9,825 nucleotides of DNA from an uncultured Bacteroidales bacterium (GCA_946540365.1 CAMNIH010000063.1:1-9825), one strand, 5' to 3'; shown: positions 1 through 8,157, numbered from the stretch's first letter. Numbers and translations: made by a program. The notes: generated by a model from the sequence alone, not told the origin.

Positions 1-3000
1 TTCTACACCCGCTGCGACCAAGCCGACAGCACATGTGCCGCCCCCACCATCCTCACCACCACCGACCGCTTCGACCTGCCGTTCTGCGAAGACTTCGATT
101 CCTACGCCGACGTCCAGGCCCTCCCCGGCTGGTACAGCTACTGTTCCTATCCGAACGACAATCCCTCCTACCCCCGCACCTACTACAACGACTACAACAG
201 CTGCTGCCGCACGCTCGACTTCTACTGCAACCGCGACAACCTGCAGTATATCGCCATGCCCGACCTCGCCGTCGACAGCCTCCGCCATCTCGAGCTCTAC
301 TTCTCGCTCCGCATCGAACGCACAGACCTCACCCGTCTCATCGTCGGCGTCATGGACGACCGCACCGACTACGCCACCTTCACCCCCATCGACACCCTGA
401 GCACCACGGCAAACGGACAGTACTTCCCGTGCCACGTCTCACTCAGCAACTATCAGGGGCACGGGCGCTTCCTCGCCTTCCGCATCCTGACCACCTACTC
501 CTCGCGCACCAGCCTTTTCATCGACGACCTGCACATCAACACCATTCCCACTCCCGACGTCACCCTCAGCTCCGCCACCACCCTCACCATCACCCGGCAG
601 CCTGCCTCCAACCCCGCTCCCCTATGGATCGAATACGGTCCTGCCCCCCTCCAGCCCGGAGCCGACAGCAACCATTGGGTACTTATGACGGCGGACACCC
701 TCACCGTCAGCGGCCTCCAGCCCCTGACCACCTACCACGTCTACCACCACGCCGACAGCGGTGGCACCACCTGCTTCGAACCGCAGACCGTCACCACCAG
801 CATACTGCTGCCCATGCCCTACTGCGACGGCTTCGGCGCCTACGACAACGGCACCTTGCCCCCAGGCTGGACAGCCTACAACACCCACCGCAACGACTAC
901 CCCTACCGCAATAGTAACGGCCATATCCAGTTCTACACCGGATGCTCATCCGGCAGCCGCTGCTACGCCGTCATGCCCGACATGCAGATAGACTCGGTGC
1001 AACAGGCCGAGCTCTACTTCAACCTCTACAGCGAGAACACCAACCTCTTCCTCATCGTCGGTGTGCTGACCGACAAGTCCGACATCGGCTCCTTCATCGC
1101 CGTCGACACCCTCCGCCCCGGCATCAGCGGCTACTGGCGGAGCATGCACACCTCGCTCGACCGCTACCGCGGCAACGGCCGCTTCGTGGCCTTCTGCTTC
1201 GTCAACCCCAACGGCAACTGCGCGTCGATGTACATCGACGACCTCTACATCCAGACCTGTCCGCGGCCCGGCATCACGCTGGCCGGCGGCACCACCGTCC
1301 GCGCCGTCGTCGACGCCCGCCATGCTGCCGACTACTGGATCGAATACGGGCTCCAAGGCATCGTGCCCGGCCAGACCGACACCCTCTACAACGACGACAA
1401 CACCTCCTACACCCTCAGCCCGCACAACACATTGCTGCACATCACGTCGGACACCTTCCTCATCACCGACCTCCAGCCGAACACCACCTACGACTTCTAC
1501 GCCCGTTGCGATTCGGCCGCAGCCGACTGCTACCCCCTCTCCGCCCGCATCACCACCTCCATGCTGACCAGCGTGCCCTACTGCGAGGAGTTCGCCGGCC
1601 TCGGCACCGGCTACAACGCCTTCCCCGTCGGCTGGCGCCGCTTCTCGGACTACAACGACAACTACCGTCCCTACATTTCCAACGATGCTTCCGGCTACTA
1701 CTCGCTGCGCTTCAACAACTACCAGACCAACTACGCCGCCGCCGTCATGCCCGACCTGCTGGTGGACGACATCAGCAGTCTGTACCTGCGGCTGCATCTT
1801 TACTCGAACAACCACAGCTACTGCTTCCTCGAGGTGGGCGTGATGACCAACCCCGACGACATGGGCACCTTTGTCCCCCTCGACACCCTCCGCAACAGCG
1901 CGAGCTACACTTGGGAGATGCTGACCACCTCGCTGGCACACTACACCGGCGACGGACGCTTCATCGCCTTCCGCCAGCGGAGCACCAGCGGCTGGCAGAG
2001 CATCTACCTTGACCTACTGGAGGTCCTTACCTGCGACATACCGAACGATGCAAGCGCCATCCTGCACAGCCACAACCAGGTGCGCATCGACGCCGACCGC
2101 TCCAGCGCCACCAGCTTCTGGGTGGAGTACGGCCCCCAGGGCTTCGAGCAGGGCACCGGCACCTTCGTCCACGTCGAACAGCTACCCCACCTGCTCACCC
2201 TCGCGGGCGAGACCACCTACGACTTCTACTTCCGCTGCGACACCATCACCCCCACCTGCCTGCCCGTGCAGAGCGTCACCACCCTCGCTCCTCCGGTCGA
2301 GCTGCCCCTCTGCGAGACCTTCGACTCCTACGGCAACGCCGCCCTGCCCACCCACTGGCAGCGGCTGAACATGGACAACAACGCCCACATCGAGACCACT
2401 ACCAGCGAACACCATAGCGGTACCTCCGCCCTCGGCTTCTGGTCCTACAACCAGCGCGAGATCTATGCCGTACTGCCCGACCTGGAGGCCGACAGCCTGC
2501 AGCAGGTCACCCTCTCCTACTGGCTCAAGGGCGACCCGCGCGCCACCATCACCGTCGGCGTCATGAGCGATCCCTCCGACCCCTCCTCCTTCATGCCCCT
2601 GCGCGCCAGCACCTGCACGAACGACTGGACCCGCATACTCGTCAGCTTCGCCCAGGCGCCCTCCGACGGCCGCTTCATCGCCCTGCGCTACTCTTCCACC
2701 TATTACTACTATCCGCATGCCTACGTGGACGACCTCCACGTGACCACCTGTGGCGCGACGGACATGCGGATGCAAGCGGTGGAATCCGACCACGTCATAT
2801 TCGACTGGCTGCAGACGGGTCAGCCGCAAATCACGATCGAGTACGGGCCGACAGGCTTCACCCGAGGCACAGGCCAGTCGGTGGCGGTGACGACCGCCCC
2901 ACCCTACACGCTGACCGGTCTTGACAATCTGACAAACTACCAGTTCTACTTCGACGCGCAATGCGACGACGGCAGCAGCTACTGCAGCACCAACTACAGC

Positions 3001-6000
3001 GACAGCATCACCCTCTTCACCCCCTCGGGTGGCACGGGCTGCATCGACCCCACCAACCTTACGGCCGACTATACTACCTGCTTCTACGGCAGCTATTCCA
3101 ACCCCTATCAGTATACGGGCACTGTCGACTACGGCTCGGCGAGCATCAACAGCCGTCACTCTGTCCACTTCGACCCCTCCGAACTCGACCCGCGGACGGG
3201 CAACCTGCTGCGGACGGTGCCGGAGGGCAGCCAGGCGAGCGTGCGGCTGGGCAACTGGGGCACGGGGGCCGAGGCCGAGGCCGTCACCTACTCGCTTGCC
3301 ATCGACACAACGCAGTTCGACCTGCTGCTGCTGAAATATGCCGCCGTGCTTCAGGACAATGACCATCCAAGCAGTGCTCAGCCACGCTTCAAGATGGAGC
3401 TGCTGGACACGGCGGGGGTGCTGCTGGACACCTGTTCGGCGGCTGACTTCATCGCGAACCAGGCGCTGGGGTGGCATCTGGTGCCGGAGAGCTACGTGCT
3501 GTGGAAGGACTGGACGACGGTGGGTGTGGACGTGGGCCGCTACCACGGACAGACGGTGCGGGTGCGTCTGACGGTCTACGACTGCCAGAACGGCGACCAC
3601 TACGGCTATGCCTACTTCACGCTGAGCTGCATGACGAAGGCGCTGGTGACGTCGCACTGCGGGGAGGTAGCCGAGAACAGCTTCTCGGCGCCGACGGGCT
3701 TCAGCTACAACTGGTACAGCAACCAGGACACGACGGTTTTCAGCACGGATCGGACGATCGTGGTGCCGACGGACAACGACATCACCTACTACTGCCGACT
3801 GGCCTTCGTGGACAATCCGGGATGCAACTTCACGATGAGCGCCTTTGCTGGGACGCGGTTCCCGCTGGCGCTGCTGGACACGGCCATCAGGATCGAGGAC
3901 TGCCGCTTCTACGTCGACCTGACGAACCGCAGCACGATTTCGATGGACGGCACCACGCCGATCGGCACGGGCGAGGGAGTGGAGAGCGTGACGTGGGACT
4001 TCGGCAACGGGACAGGCTCGACGGTGCAGAATCCCGGCACGGTGGTCTACGACTCGGCGGGCACCTACACGCTGACGCTGGTGGCGTCGATTGCGGGCGG
4101 CGGGTGCCAAGACACGGCCCAGCACGAGATTACGCTGACGCTGCCCCCGACGGCAACGCCGACGCTGGCGGGTGCGACAGACCGCTGCGCCGGTGGTACG
4201 GCGGACACGCTGCGGCTGACGCACGCTGCGGACAGCAGCTGGGCGGCGGCGGGATGGCTGCCGACGCAGGAGGAGGGTGCGTGGATGCTGGCGGTGAGCC
4301 CAGCGGAGGACACGACCTACAGGCTGACGGTGCGGGATTCGCTGGGCTGCGAGCACAGGCTGACGCACAGCGTGGCAGTGCATCCGGTCTACGACCTGCA
4401 GGAGGAGGGTGCGCTATGCGAGGGCGGGACGTACGCCTTCGGCGACACAGTGCTGGCCGATACAGGTCGCTACGAAATGCAGCAGGCGACAGCGGTCTAC
4501 GGCTGCGACAGCCTGACGCACCTGCACCTGACGGCGGTAGCGACGACATACACAACCCTGAGGGACACGGTGGTGGAGAACGAGCTGCCCTACCTCTGGG
4601 AGGGGATCGCCTTCGACGCTGAGGGGGACAGCACGCTGACGCTGAGGGGTGCGGCGGGGTGCGACTCGGTGGTGACGCTGAGCCTCATGGTCTTCGCGAA
4701 CATGGACACGACACTGAGAGACACGGTGTGCGAGAGCGCGCTGCCCTACGAGTGGCACGGGCTGACCTTCGACGCGGCGGGGATCCAGCACGACACACTG
4801 CAGGCCGCGAGCGGAGCGGACAGCGTGGTGGCGATGGTGCTGAGCGTGACGGCGACGCAGCGCGACACGGTACACGAATACGTGACGCAGAACGACCTGC
4901 CGCACAGCTGGGGCGGACTGACGCTGACGGGAGACACGACGGGTGCCGAGGTGACACTGCTCTCGGCGGCGGGCTGCGACTCGGTGGTCCACTACTCGCT
5001 GACGGTACACTGGAACGCCGACACGACGCTGCGCGACACGGTCTGCGCCAGCGAGCTGCCGATCACATGGAACGGGCATACCTTCACCACGGCGGGGACA
5101 CAGATAGACACGCTGAGAACCGCAGGCGGAGCGGACAGTGTGGTGAGGATGTCGCTGGAGGTGATGCCGGTGTACTACGACACAGTGGTGAGCAGCATCT
5201 GCGACAACCAAAACTACCAGTTCGGCGACACAATCTGCACCACGGCCGGCGTATACACGCAACGCCTTGTAACGCTGGCGGGCTGCGACTCGGTGCGGAC
5301 GCTGCAACTGGCGGTGAGGAGCACGACGACGGGCGACACGACGGCGAGCGAATGCGACAGCTTCACGTGGTACGGCACCACCTACACGGAGACTACCACG
5401 GCCACGCGCCTGCTGCGGAACGCGGCGAGCTGCGACTCGCTGCTGACGCTGCACCTGACCGTGCGCCACTCGACGAGCGGCAGCACCCTTGACACGGTGG
5501 TGGAAAACGCGCTGCCGCACAGCTACGGAGGCATCAGCTTCGCCAGCGACACCACGGGGGCGACCGTGACCCTGGTGAACGCGGCGGGGTGCGACTCGGT
5601 GGTGAGCTACACGCTGACGGTACACCGCAACGTGGACAGCACCCTCTACGACACCCTGTGCGCCAGCGCCCTGCCGACGACATGGAACGGTGTGACCATC
5701 GGAGCGGCGAGCAGCAGCGGCGACACGACGCTGCAACGGTCGGTGGTGCTGGCCAACCGATGGGGGGCGGACAGCACGGTGACGCTGCAGCTGACGGTAC
5801 ACCCCCTCTACGACATCCACACGATGGCGGATATATGCATGGGGGGCAGCTACGCCTTCGGCGACAGCCTGTTTACAGGCGAGGCGGGAAGCACGTTGCA
5901 CACGGACAGCCTGTCGAGCCGCTACGGGTGCGACTCGCTGTCGACGCTGCACCTGACCATCCACCCGACCTACAGCGCCACCGAGTACGACACGGTGTGC

Positions 6001-8058
6001 AACCAGGCTGGCTACAGCTGGGGGAGCCCCCTGCGCCAGGTGCTGGCGCCCTGGAGCCGCCCAGACGAGGGTGGCGCGCCACACGACACGGTGGTGGTGG
6101 ACAGCCTCAGCACGACGGTGGGATGCGACTCGGTGCGCACACTGCAGCTGACGGTGCTGCCGGCCTACGACCTGCACTATGCCGACACGATCTGCGACTC
6201 CGAGTGGGACGGCGGAAGCTGGATTCAACAGAACATGCAGTGGGAGGGCGGCACCTACGACAGCACGGGATCATACACAATAACCTATCAGACAGACGCG
6301 GGATGCGACTCGCTGCGCACGCTGCACCTGACGGTACACGCGGCGCAGGCGGTGACGGTCGAGGACACGGTGTTCGACGGCGACCGCTACCCCTTCGAGG
6401 GACGGCTGTTCACGACAGACACCGACTTCGACACCCTGCTGACCAGCACGGCGGGATGCGACTCGCTGCGGACGCTGCGGCTGAAGGTGCTGCCGCGCAC
6501 GCCCGACGACAGCACGGTGTGCGAGAACGCCCTGCCGGTGGTGTGGAACGGCATCACCTTTGCCGCCGACGGCACCTACGCGAGCGACGGCACCCGACGC
6601 AGCAACGGGGTGCGCCAGACAGACCGGATGTTGCTGACCGACTCGGTGCGTCTTGTGGGCCGGGGCGGACTGGATTCACTGGTGGTGATGCAGCTGGTGG
6701 CGGTGGACACGGCCGCGACCACGCTGCCCATTGTCGCCTGCGACAGCCTCGTCTGGCAGGACGGCAACACCTACCGCCAGAGTACCCAGCAGCCCACCCT
6801 GCGGCTGACCGGAGCGGCGGGCTGCGACTCGGTGCTGCACCTCGACCTGACCATCCACCCGACGGTCTACAGCGTCGACCGGCAAGCGGGCTGCGACTCG
6901 CTGACCTGGATCGACGGGCGGCGCTACCTGAGAGACACCACGGCGACGGTGGGCCCGCTGGGCAGCGAACTGTCCACGGGACCCGTGGACACGCTGCAGA
7001 CAGCGGCGGGCTGCGACTCGGTGGTCAGCCTGGAGCTGACGATGCACTACGCCACCTTCGAGGTGGCCGTGGACACCTTCTGCTGGAACCAACCCTACAC
7101 CTGGCGCGGACAGCAGGTGGCGGCGGCGACGGCCGACGAGGAGCGCCGCACGGATGACATGCGGCTGACCGACACGCTGCAGACCGCGTGGGGCTGCGAC
7201 TCGGTGCTGGCGATCGACCTCACACGGATGGGGAGGATAGCCACGCGGATCGCCTACACCATCGACTGCCGGCGCGAACGCTACCTGCTGCACGGCGAGG
7301 CCGAGGGCGACCACGACGGCGAGGTGTACATGCGCTGGAGCTCCTACCCCGACGACCCGCAACTGGCCGACAGCGCCATGGAGCACGACGTGGTGGTGGC
7401 GCCACAGGGAAGCACGACCACCTACTACCTCTATGCCGACTACCACGAGGCGCCGCTCTGTCCGGTGAGCGACAGCGTGAGGCTGAAACCCATCGTGATC
7501 CCCGAGGCCGAGATGAAGGTGACCCCCGAGGCGATGAGCTTCGACAACCTGAGCTTCGACGCCTACGACCTGACGCGCGTCAGTCCCAGCAGCCTGCGGC
7601 CCGACACGGCGCAGGTGTGGAGCCGCCAATGGATCGTGGACGGCGCGCCGCAGATCGAGCCCTCGGCCCACCTGCACTGGGCGGTGCCCATGGCCGATGT
7701 GGACAGCGTGGTGGTGGAGCTGGCCGTGTACAACGGCCAGTGTGCCGACACCGCGCTACACGTCGTACCGCTGCAGAAGATATTCATCACCAGCCCCAAC
7801 ATCTTCACCCCGCAACAGGAGACCAACAAGGTGTTCCGCCTTGTCACCCGTGGTGTGGTCGAAGGCGAGCTGCTGATTTATAACCGCGAGGGCCTGCTGG
7901 TCTACCGCACCACCGACTACTCCGCCGGCTGGGACGGGCGCGACCGCAACGGACGCTTCTGCCCGCAGGGCAGCTACGTGTGGAAACTGCACTATCGCGC
8001 CATCGACTACCCCGACACCTGGCGCACCGAGGTGGGGAGTGTGATACTGCTCAAGTAG
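1..8058 (+). CDS. Giant modular T9SS-secreted surface protein, 5'-partial
   Basis: The frame is open from base 1 to a TAG stop at 8056-8058, so at least 2,685 residues are present and the true start and signal peptide are upstream. An ATG at 256 lies inside a repeat module and is not a credible start. In order it holds four jelly-roll plus FN3-like modules (residues ~26-1007), another jelly-roll-like domain (~1014-1217), Ig-like and PKD domains (~1218-1461, with WDFGNG at ~1332), 17 'GCDS' modules (1462-2408), two unclear Ig/PKD-like stretches, and a CHU_C-type sorting domain (2593-2685). By family knowledge, that C-terminal domain directs export through the type IX secretion system to the cell surface or medium. 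No catalytic motif is visible, so an adhesin or structural role is inferred. The composition is rich in Thr, Asp and Ser, with only about 13 lysines. Codon choice changes along the gene. The next gene has its own promoter, so this gene probably ends its own transcript, although I see no clear hairpin terminator. Confidence 0.93.
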   Translation, partial: FYTRCDQADSTCAAPTILTTTDRFDLPFCEDFDSYADVQALPGWYSYCSYPNDNPSYPRTYYNDYNSCCRTLDFYCNRDNLQYIAMPDLAVDSLRHLELYFSLRIERTDLTRLIVGVMDDRTDYATFTPIDTLSTTANGQYFPCHVSLSNYQGHGRFLAFRILTTYSSRTSLFIDDLHINTIPTPDVTLSSATTLTITRQPASNPAPLWIEYGPAPLQPGADSNHWVLMTADTLTVSGLQPLTTYHVYHHADSGGTTCFEPQTVTTSILLPMPYCDGFGAYDNGTLPPGWTAYNTHRNDYPYRNSNGHIQFYTGCSSGSRCYAVMPDMQIDSVQQAELYFNLYSENTNLFLIVGVLTDKSDIGSFIAVDTLRPGISGYWRSMHTSLDRYRGNGRFVAFCFVNPNGNCASMYIDDLYIQTCPRPGITLAGGTTVRAVVDARHAADYWIEYGLQGIVPGQTDTLYNDDNTSYTLSPHNTLLHITSDTFLITDLQPNTTYDFYARCDSAAADCYPLSARITTSMLTSVPYCEEFAGLGTGYNAFPVGWRRFSDYNDNYRPYISNDASGYYSLRFNNYQTNYAAAVMPDLLVDDISSLYLRLHLYSNNHSYCFLEVGVMTNPDDMGTFVPLDTLRNSASYTWEMLTTSLAHYTGDGRFIAFRQRSTSGWQSIYLDLLEVLTCDIPNDASAILHSHNQVRIDADRSSATSFWVEYGPQGFEQGTGTFVHVEQLPHLLTLAGETTYDFYFRCDTITPTCLPVQSVTTLAPPVELPLCETFDSYGNAALPTHWQRLNMDNNAHIETTTSEHHSGTSALGFWSYNQREIYAVLPDLEADSLQQVTLSYWLKGDPRATITVGVMSDPSDPSSFMPLRASTCTNDWTRILVSFAQAPSDGRFIALRYSSTYYYYPHAYVDDLHVTTCGATDMRMQAVESDHVIFDWLQTGQPQITIEYGPTGFTRGTGQSVAVTTAPPYTLTGLDNLTNYQFYFDAQCDDGSSYCSTNYSDSITLFTPSGGTGCIDPTNLTADYTTCFYGSYSNPYQYTGTVDYGSASINSRHSVHFDPSELDPRTGNLLRTVPEGSQASVRLGNWGTGAEAEAVTYSLAIDTTQFDLLLLKYAAVLQDNDHPSSAQPRFKMELLDTAGVLLDTCSAADFIANQALGWHLVPESYVLWKDWTTVGVDVGRYHGQTVRVRLTVYDCQNGDHYGYAYFTLSCMTKALVTSHCGEVAENSFSAPTGFSYNWYSNQDTTVFSTDRTIVVPTDNDITYYCRLAFVDNPGCNFTMSAFAGTRFPLALLDTAIRIEDCRFYVDLTNRSTISMDGTTPIGTGEGVESVTWDFGNGTGSTVQNPGTVVYDSAGTYTLTLVASIAGGGCQDTAQHEITLTLPPTATPTLAGATDRCAGGTADTLRLTHAADSSWAAAGWLPTQEEGAWMLAVSPAEDTTYRLTVRDSLGCEHRLTHSVAVHPVYDLQEEGALCEGGTYAFGDTVLADTGRYEMQQATAVYGCDSLTHLHLTAVATTYTTLRDTVVENELPYLWEGIAFDAEGDSTLTLRGAAGCDSVVTLSLMVFANMDTTLRDTVCESALPYEWHGLTFDAAGIQHDTLQAASGADSVVAMVLSVTATQRDTVHEYVTQNDLPHSWGGLTLTGDTTGAEVTLLSAAGCDSVVHYSLTVHWNADTTLRDTVCASELPITWNGHTFTTAGTQIDTLRTAGGADSVVRMSLEVMPVYYDTVVSSICDNQNYQFGDTICTTAGVYTQRLVTLAGCDSVRTLQLAVRSTTTGDTTASECDSFTWYGTTYTETTTATRLLRNAASCDSLLTLHLTVRHSTSGSTLDTVVENALPHSYGGISFASDTTGATVTLVNAAGCDSVVSYTLTVHRNVDSTLYDTLCASALPTTWNGVTIGAASSSGDTTLQRSVVLANRWGADSTVTLQLTVHPLYDIHTMADICMGGSYAFGDSLFTGEAGSTLHTDSLSSRYGCDSLSTLHLTIHPTYSATEYDTVCNQAGYSWGSPLRQVLAPWSRPDEGGAPHDTVVVDSLSTTVGCDSVRTLQLTVLPAYDLHYADTICDSEWDGGSWIQQNMQWEGGTYDSTGSYTITYQTDAGCDSLRTLHLTVHAAQAVTVEDTVFDGDRYPFEGRLFTTDTDFDTLLTSTAGCDSLRTLRLKVLPRTPDDSTVCENALPVVWNGITFAADGTYASDGTRRSNGVRQTDRMLLTDSVRLVGRGGLDSLVVMQLVAVDTAATTLPIVACDSLVWQDGNTYRQSTQQPTLRLTGAAGCDSVLHLDLTIHPTVYSVDRQAGCDSLTWIDGRRYLRDTTATVGPLGSELSTGPVDTLQTAAGCDSVVSLELTMHYATFEVAVDTFCWNQPYTWRGQQVAAATADEERRTDDMRLTDTLQTAWGCDSVLAIDLTRMGRIATRIAYTIDCRRERYLLHGEAEGDHDGEVYMRWSSYPDDPQLADSAMEHDVVVAPQGSTTTYYLYADYHEAPLCPVSDSVRLKPIVIPEAEMKVTPEAMSFDNLSFDAYDLTRVSPSSLRPDTAQVWSRQWIVDGAPQIEPSAHLHWAVPMADVDSVVVELAVYNGQCADTALHVVPLQKIFITSPNIFTPQQETNKVFRLVTRGVVEGELLIYNREGLLVYRTTDYSAGWDGRDRNGRFCPQGSYVWKLHYRAIDYPDTWRTEVGSVILLK
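76..3021 (+). repeat. Four tandem ~245-residue jelly-roll + FN3-like modules
   Basis: Four copies of one composite module start near 76, 811, 1573 and 2299. Each opens with a Cys motif (LPFCEDF, MPYCDGF, VPYCEEF, LPLCETF) whose Cys codons are at 85, 823, 1582 and 2311, a period of 243-253 residues. Each then has a conserved A-V/M-PDL segment, a 'VGVMxDxxD' strand, a 'GRFxAFR' strand and an 'IDDLxxxTC'-like ending. This matches the MAM-like / choice-of-anchor J (cleaved adhesin) jelly-roll fold. A shorter FN3-like half follows, marked by 'WIEYGPxGFxxGTGT' and 'TTYDFYxRCD'. Copies are diverged at both DNA and protein level, so the array is old. Family knowledge links these domains to carbohydrate or protein binding on secreted Bacteroidota proteins; the ligand here is unknown. 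Confidence 0.8.
3040..3651 (+). other. Fifth jelly-roll-like domain without the repeat signature
   Basis: After the linker SGGTGCIDP the protein changes character. This ~200-residue stretch has 'SVHFDPSELDPRTG', 'ASVRLGNWGTGAEAE', alternating hydrophobic strands ending in 'VDVGRYHGQTVRVRLTVYD', and a final 'YGYAYFTLSC'. This reads as a beta-sandwich of the galactose-binding / choice-of-anchor type found in other Bacteroidota surface proteins, but it lacks the PYCExF opening and the FN3 half of the four preceding modules. The assignment is by strand pattern only. Confidence 0.5.
3652..4383 (+). other. Ig-like, PKD and second Ig-like domains
   Basis: The first part (to about 3870) has 'SYNWYSNQDT', 'ITYYCRLAFVDNPGC', typical of bacterial Ig-like domains in surface proteins. 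Next is a recognisable PKD domain: 'VTWDFGNGTGS' (Trp codon at 3994), then 'YDSAGTYTLTLVAS', with the usual WDFGDG / GxYTVxLxV hallmarks. The last part (about 4141-4383) has 'TTYRLTVRDSLGCEH', another Ig-like end strand. Such domains act as spacers or binding domains. This block links the N-terminal modules to the GCDS array. Confidence 0.75.
4384..7224 (+). repeat. 17 tandem 'GCDS' beta modules
   Basis: Each unit is about 50-72 residues and typically has an early 'DTVC/DTIC' strand, a 'W-G/FGDT' turn, a Thr-rich strand, and a terminal 'GCDSV-x-x-L-x-LTV'. Unit starts by my reading: 4384, 4537, 4696, 4849, 5011, 5164, 5317, 5464, 5626, 5803, 5965, 6157, 6340, 6490, 6706, 6859, 7048. Four units (starts 4696, 5011, 5626, 6490) read GADS or GLDS in place of GCDS. 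Units 4-5 and 8-9 look like a copied two-unit block. Repeats of this general type are common in large Bacteroidota secreted proteins, where no defined function is established to my knowledge. The array probably forms an extended rod of small beta domains. Only one lysine appears in roughly 947 residues. Confidence 0.85.
7225..7776 (+). other. Two unresolved Ig/PKD-like domains before the sorting signal
   Basis: This stretch of about 184 residues does not fit the GCDS pattern. It contains 'IDCRRERYLLHGEAEGD', 'YMRWSSYPDD', 'TTTYYLYADY' and, later, 'WSRQWIVDGAPQIE' followed by 'VDSVVVELAVYNGQCADT'. The second half resembles a PKD-type sandwich in which the usual WDFGDG is degenerate. Similar Ig/PKD-like domains commonly sit just before CHU_C sorting domains. 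I recognise no specific function. Confidence 0.5.
7777..8055 (+). other. CHU_C / type B T9SS C-terminal sorting domain
   Basis: The final 93 residues begin 'KIFITSPNIFTPQQETNKVF' and continue with 'ELLIYNREGLLVYRT', 'WDGRDRNGRFCPQGSYVWKL' and end 'EVGSVILLK'. This matches the gliding-motility-associated C-terminal family (TIGR04131 / CHU_C): P-N-x-FTP-N-x-D, then I-x-N-R-x-G-x-x-V, W-D-G-x-x-x-G, P-x-G-x-Y-x-Y, and a short terminal beta strand. Family knowledge says this type B signal sends the protein through the T9SS translocon. The usual NGDGxND motif is altered here to QQETNKV but the domain is otherwise intact. Confidence 0.92.
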
Positions 8059-8096
8059 CACCGCTCCACCACCTTCCAGCCATCTTGTCCGCTAAA

Positions 8097-8151
8097 ATGC
8101 CTGGTTGATGCCTATATGATGCCTGGTTGATGCCTGGTTGATGCAGAGATG
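8097..8151 (+). repeat. Five 11-bp direct repeats upstream of the porin promoter
   Basis: The unit ATGCCTGGTTG occurs perfectly at 8097-8107, 8119-8129 and 8130-8140. A variant ATGCCTATATG is at 8108-8118 and a degenerate copy ATGCAGAGATG is at 8141-8151. The units are contiguous with no spacer, so this is not a CRISPR. The array starts 39 bp after the stop of the giant gene and ends 6 bp before the possible -33 element of the next promoter. Eleven bases is close to one DNA helical turn, so a bound protein could contact the same face at each unit. A regulatory role is inference; replication slippage alone could also produce it. Confidence 0.85.
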
Positions 8152-8157
8152 ATGGAC

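Noticed and set aside
256..258. ATG at 256 as the start of the giant protein
   Set aside because: The same frame is open back to base 1 and encodes the first half of a repeat module (LPFCEDF onward), so the start is upstream of the window.
2182..4383. Long antisense open frame (733 codons) opposite the giant gene
   Set aside because: Its translation is Arg/His/Val-rich low complexity with no domain pattern, and it is the mirror of a GC-rich repetitive coding strand. The plus-strand frame has clear domains throughout.
4414..6228. Antisense open frame (604 codons) opposite the GCDS array
   Set aside because: It has repetitive 'RVAARR'-like content produced by reading the repeated GCDS codons backwards. 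There is no promoter and no recognisable family.
8059..8096. Rho-independent terminator after the giant gene
   Set aside because: I see no GC-rich hairpin followed by a T run in this stretch.
8097..8151. CRISPR array
   Set aside because: The repeats are 11 bp and contiguous with no spacers.
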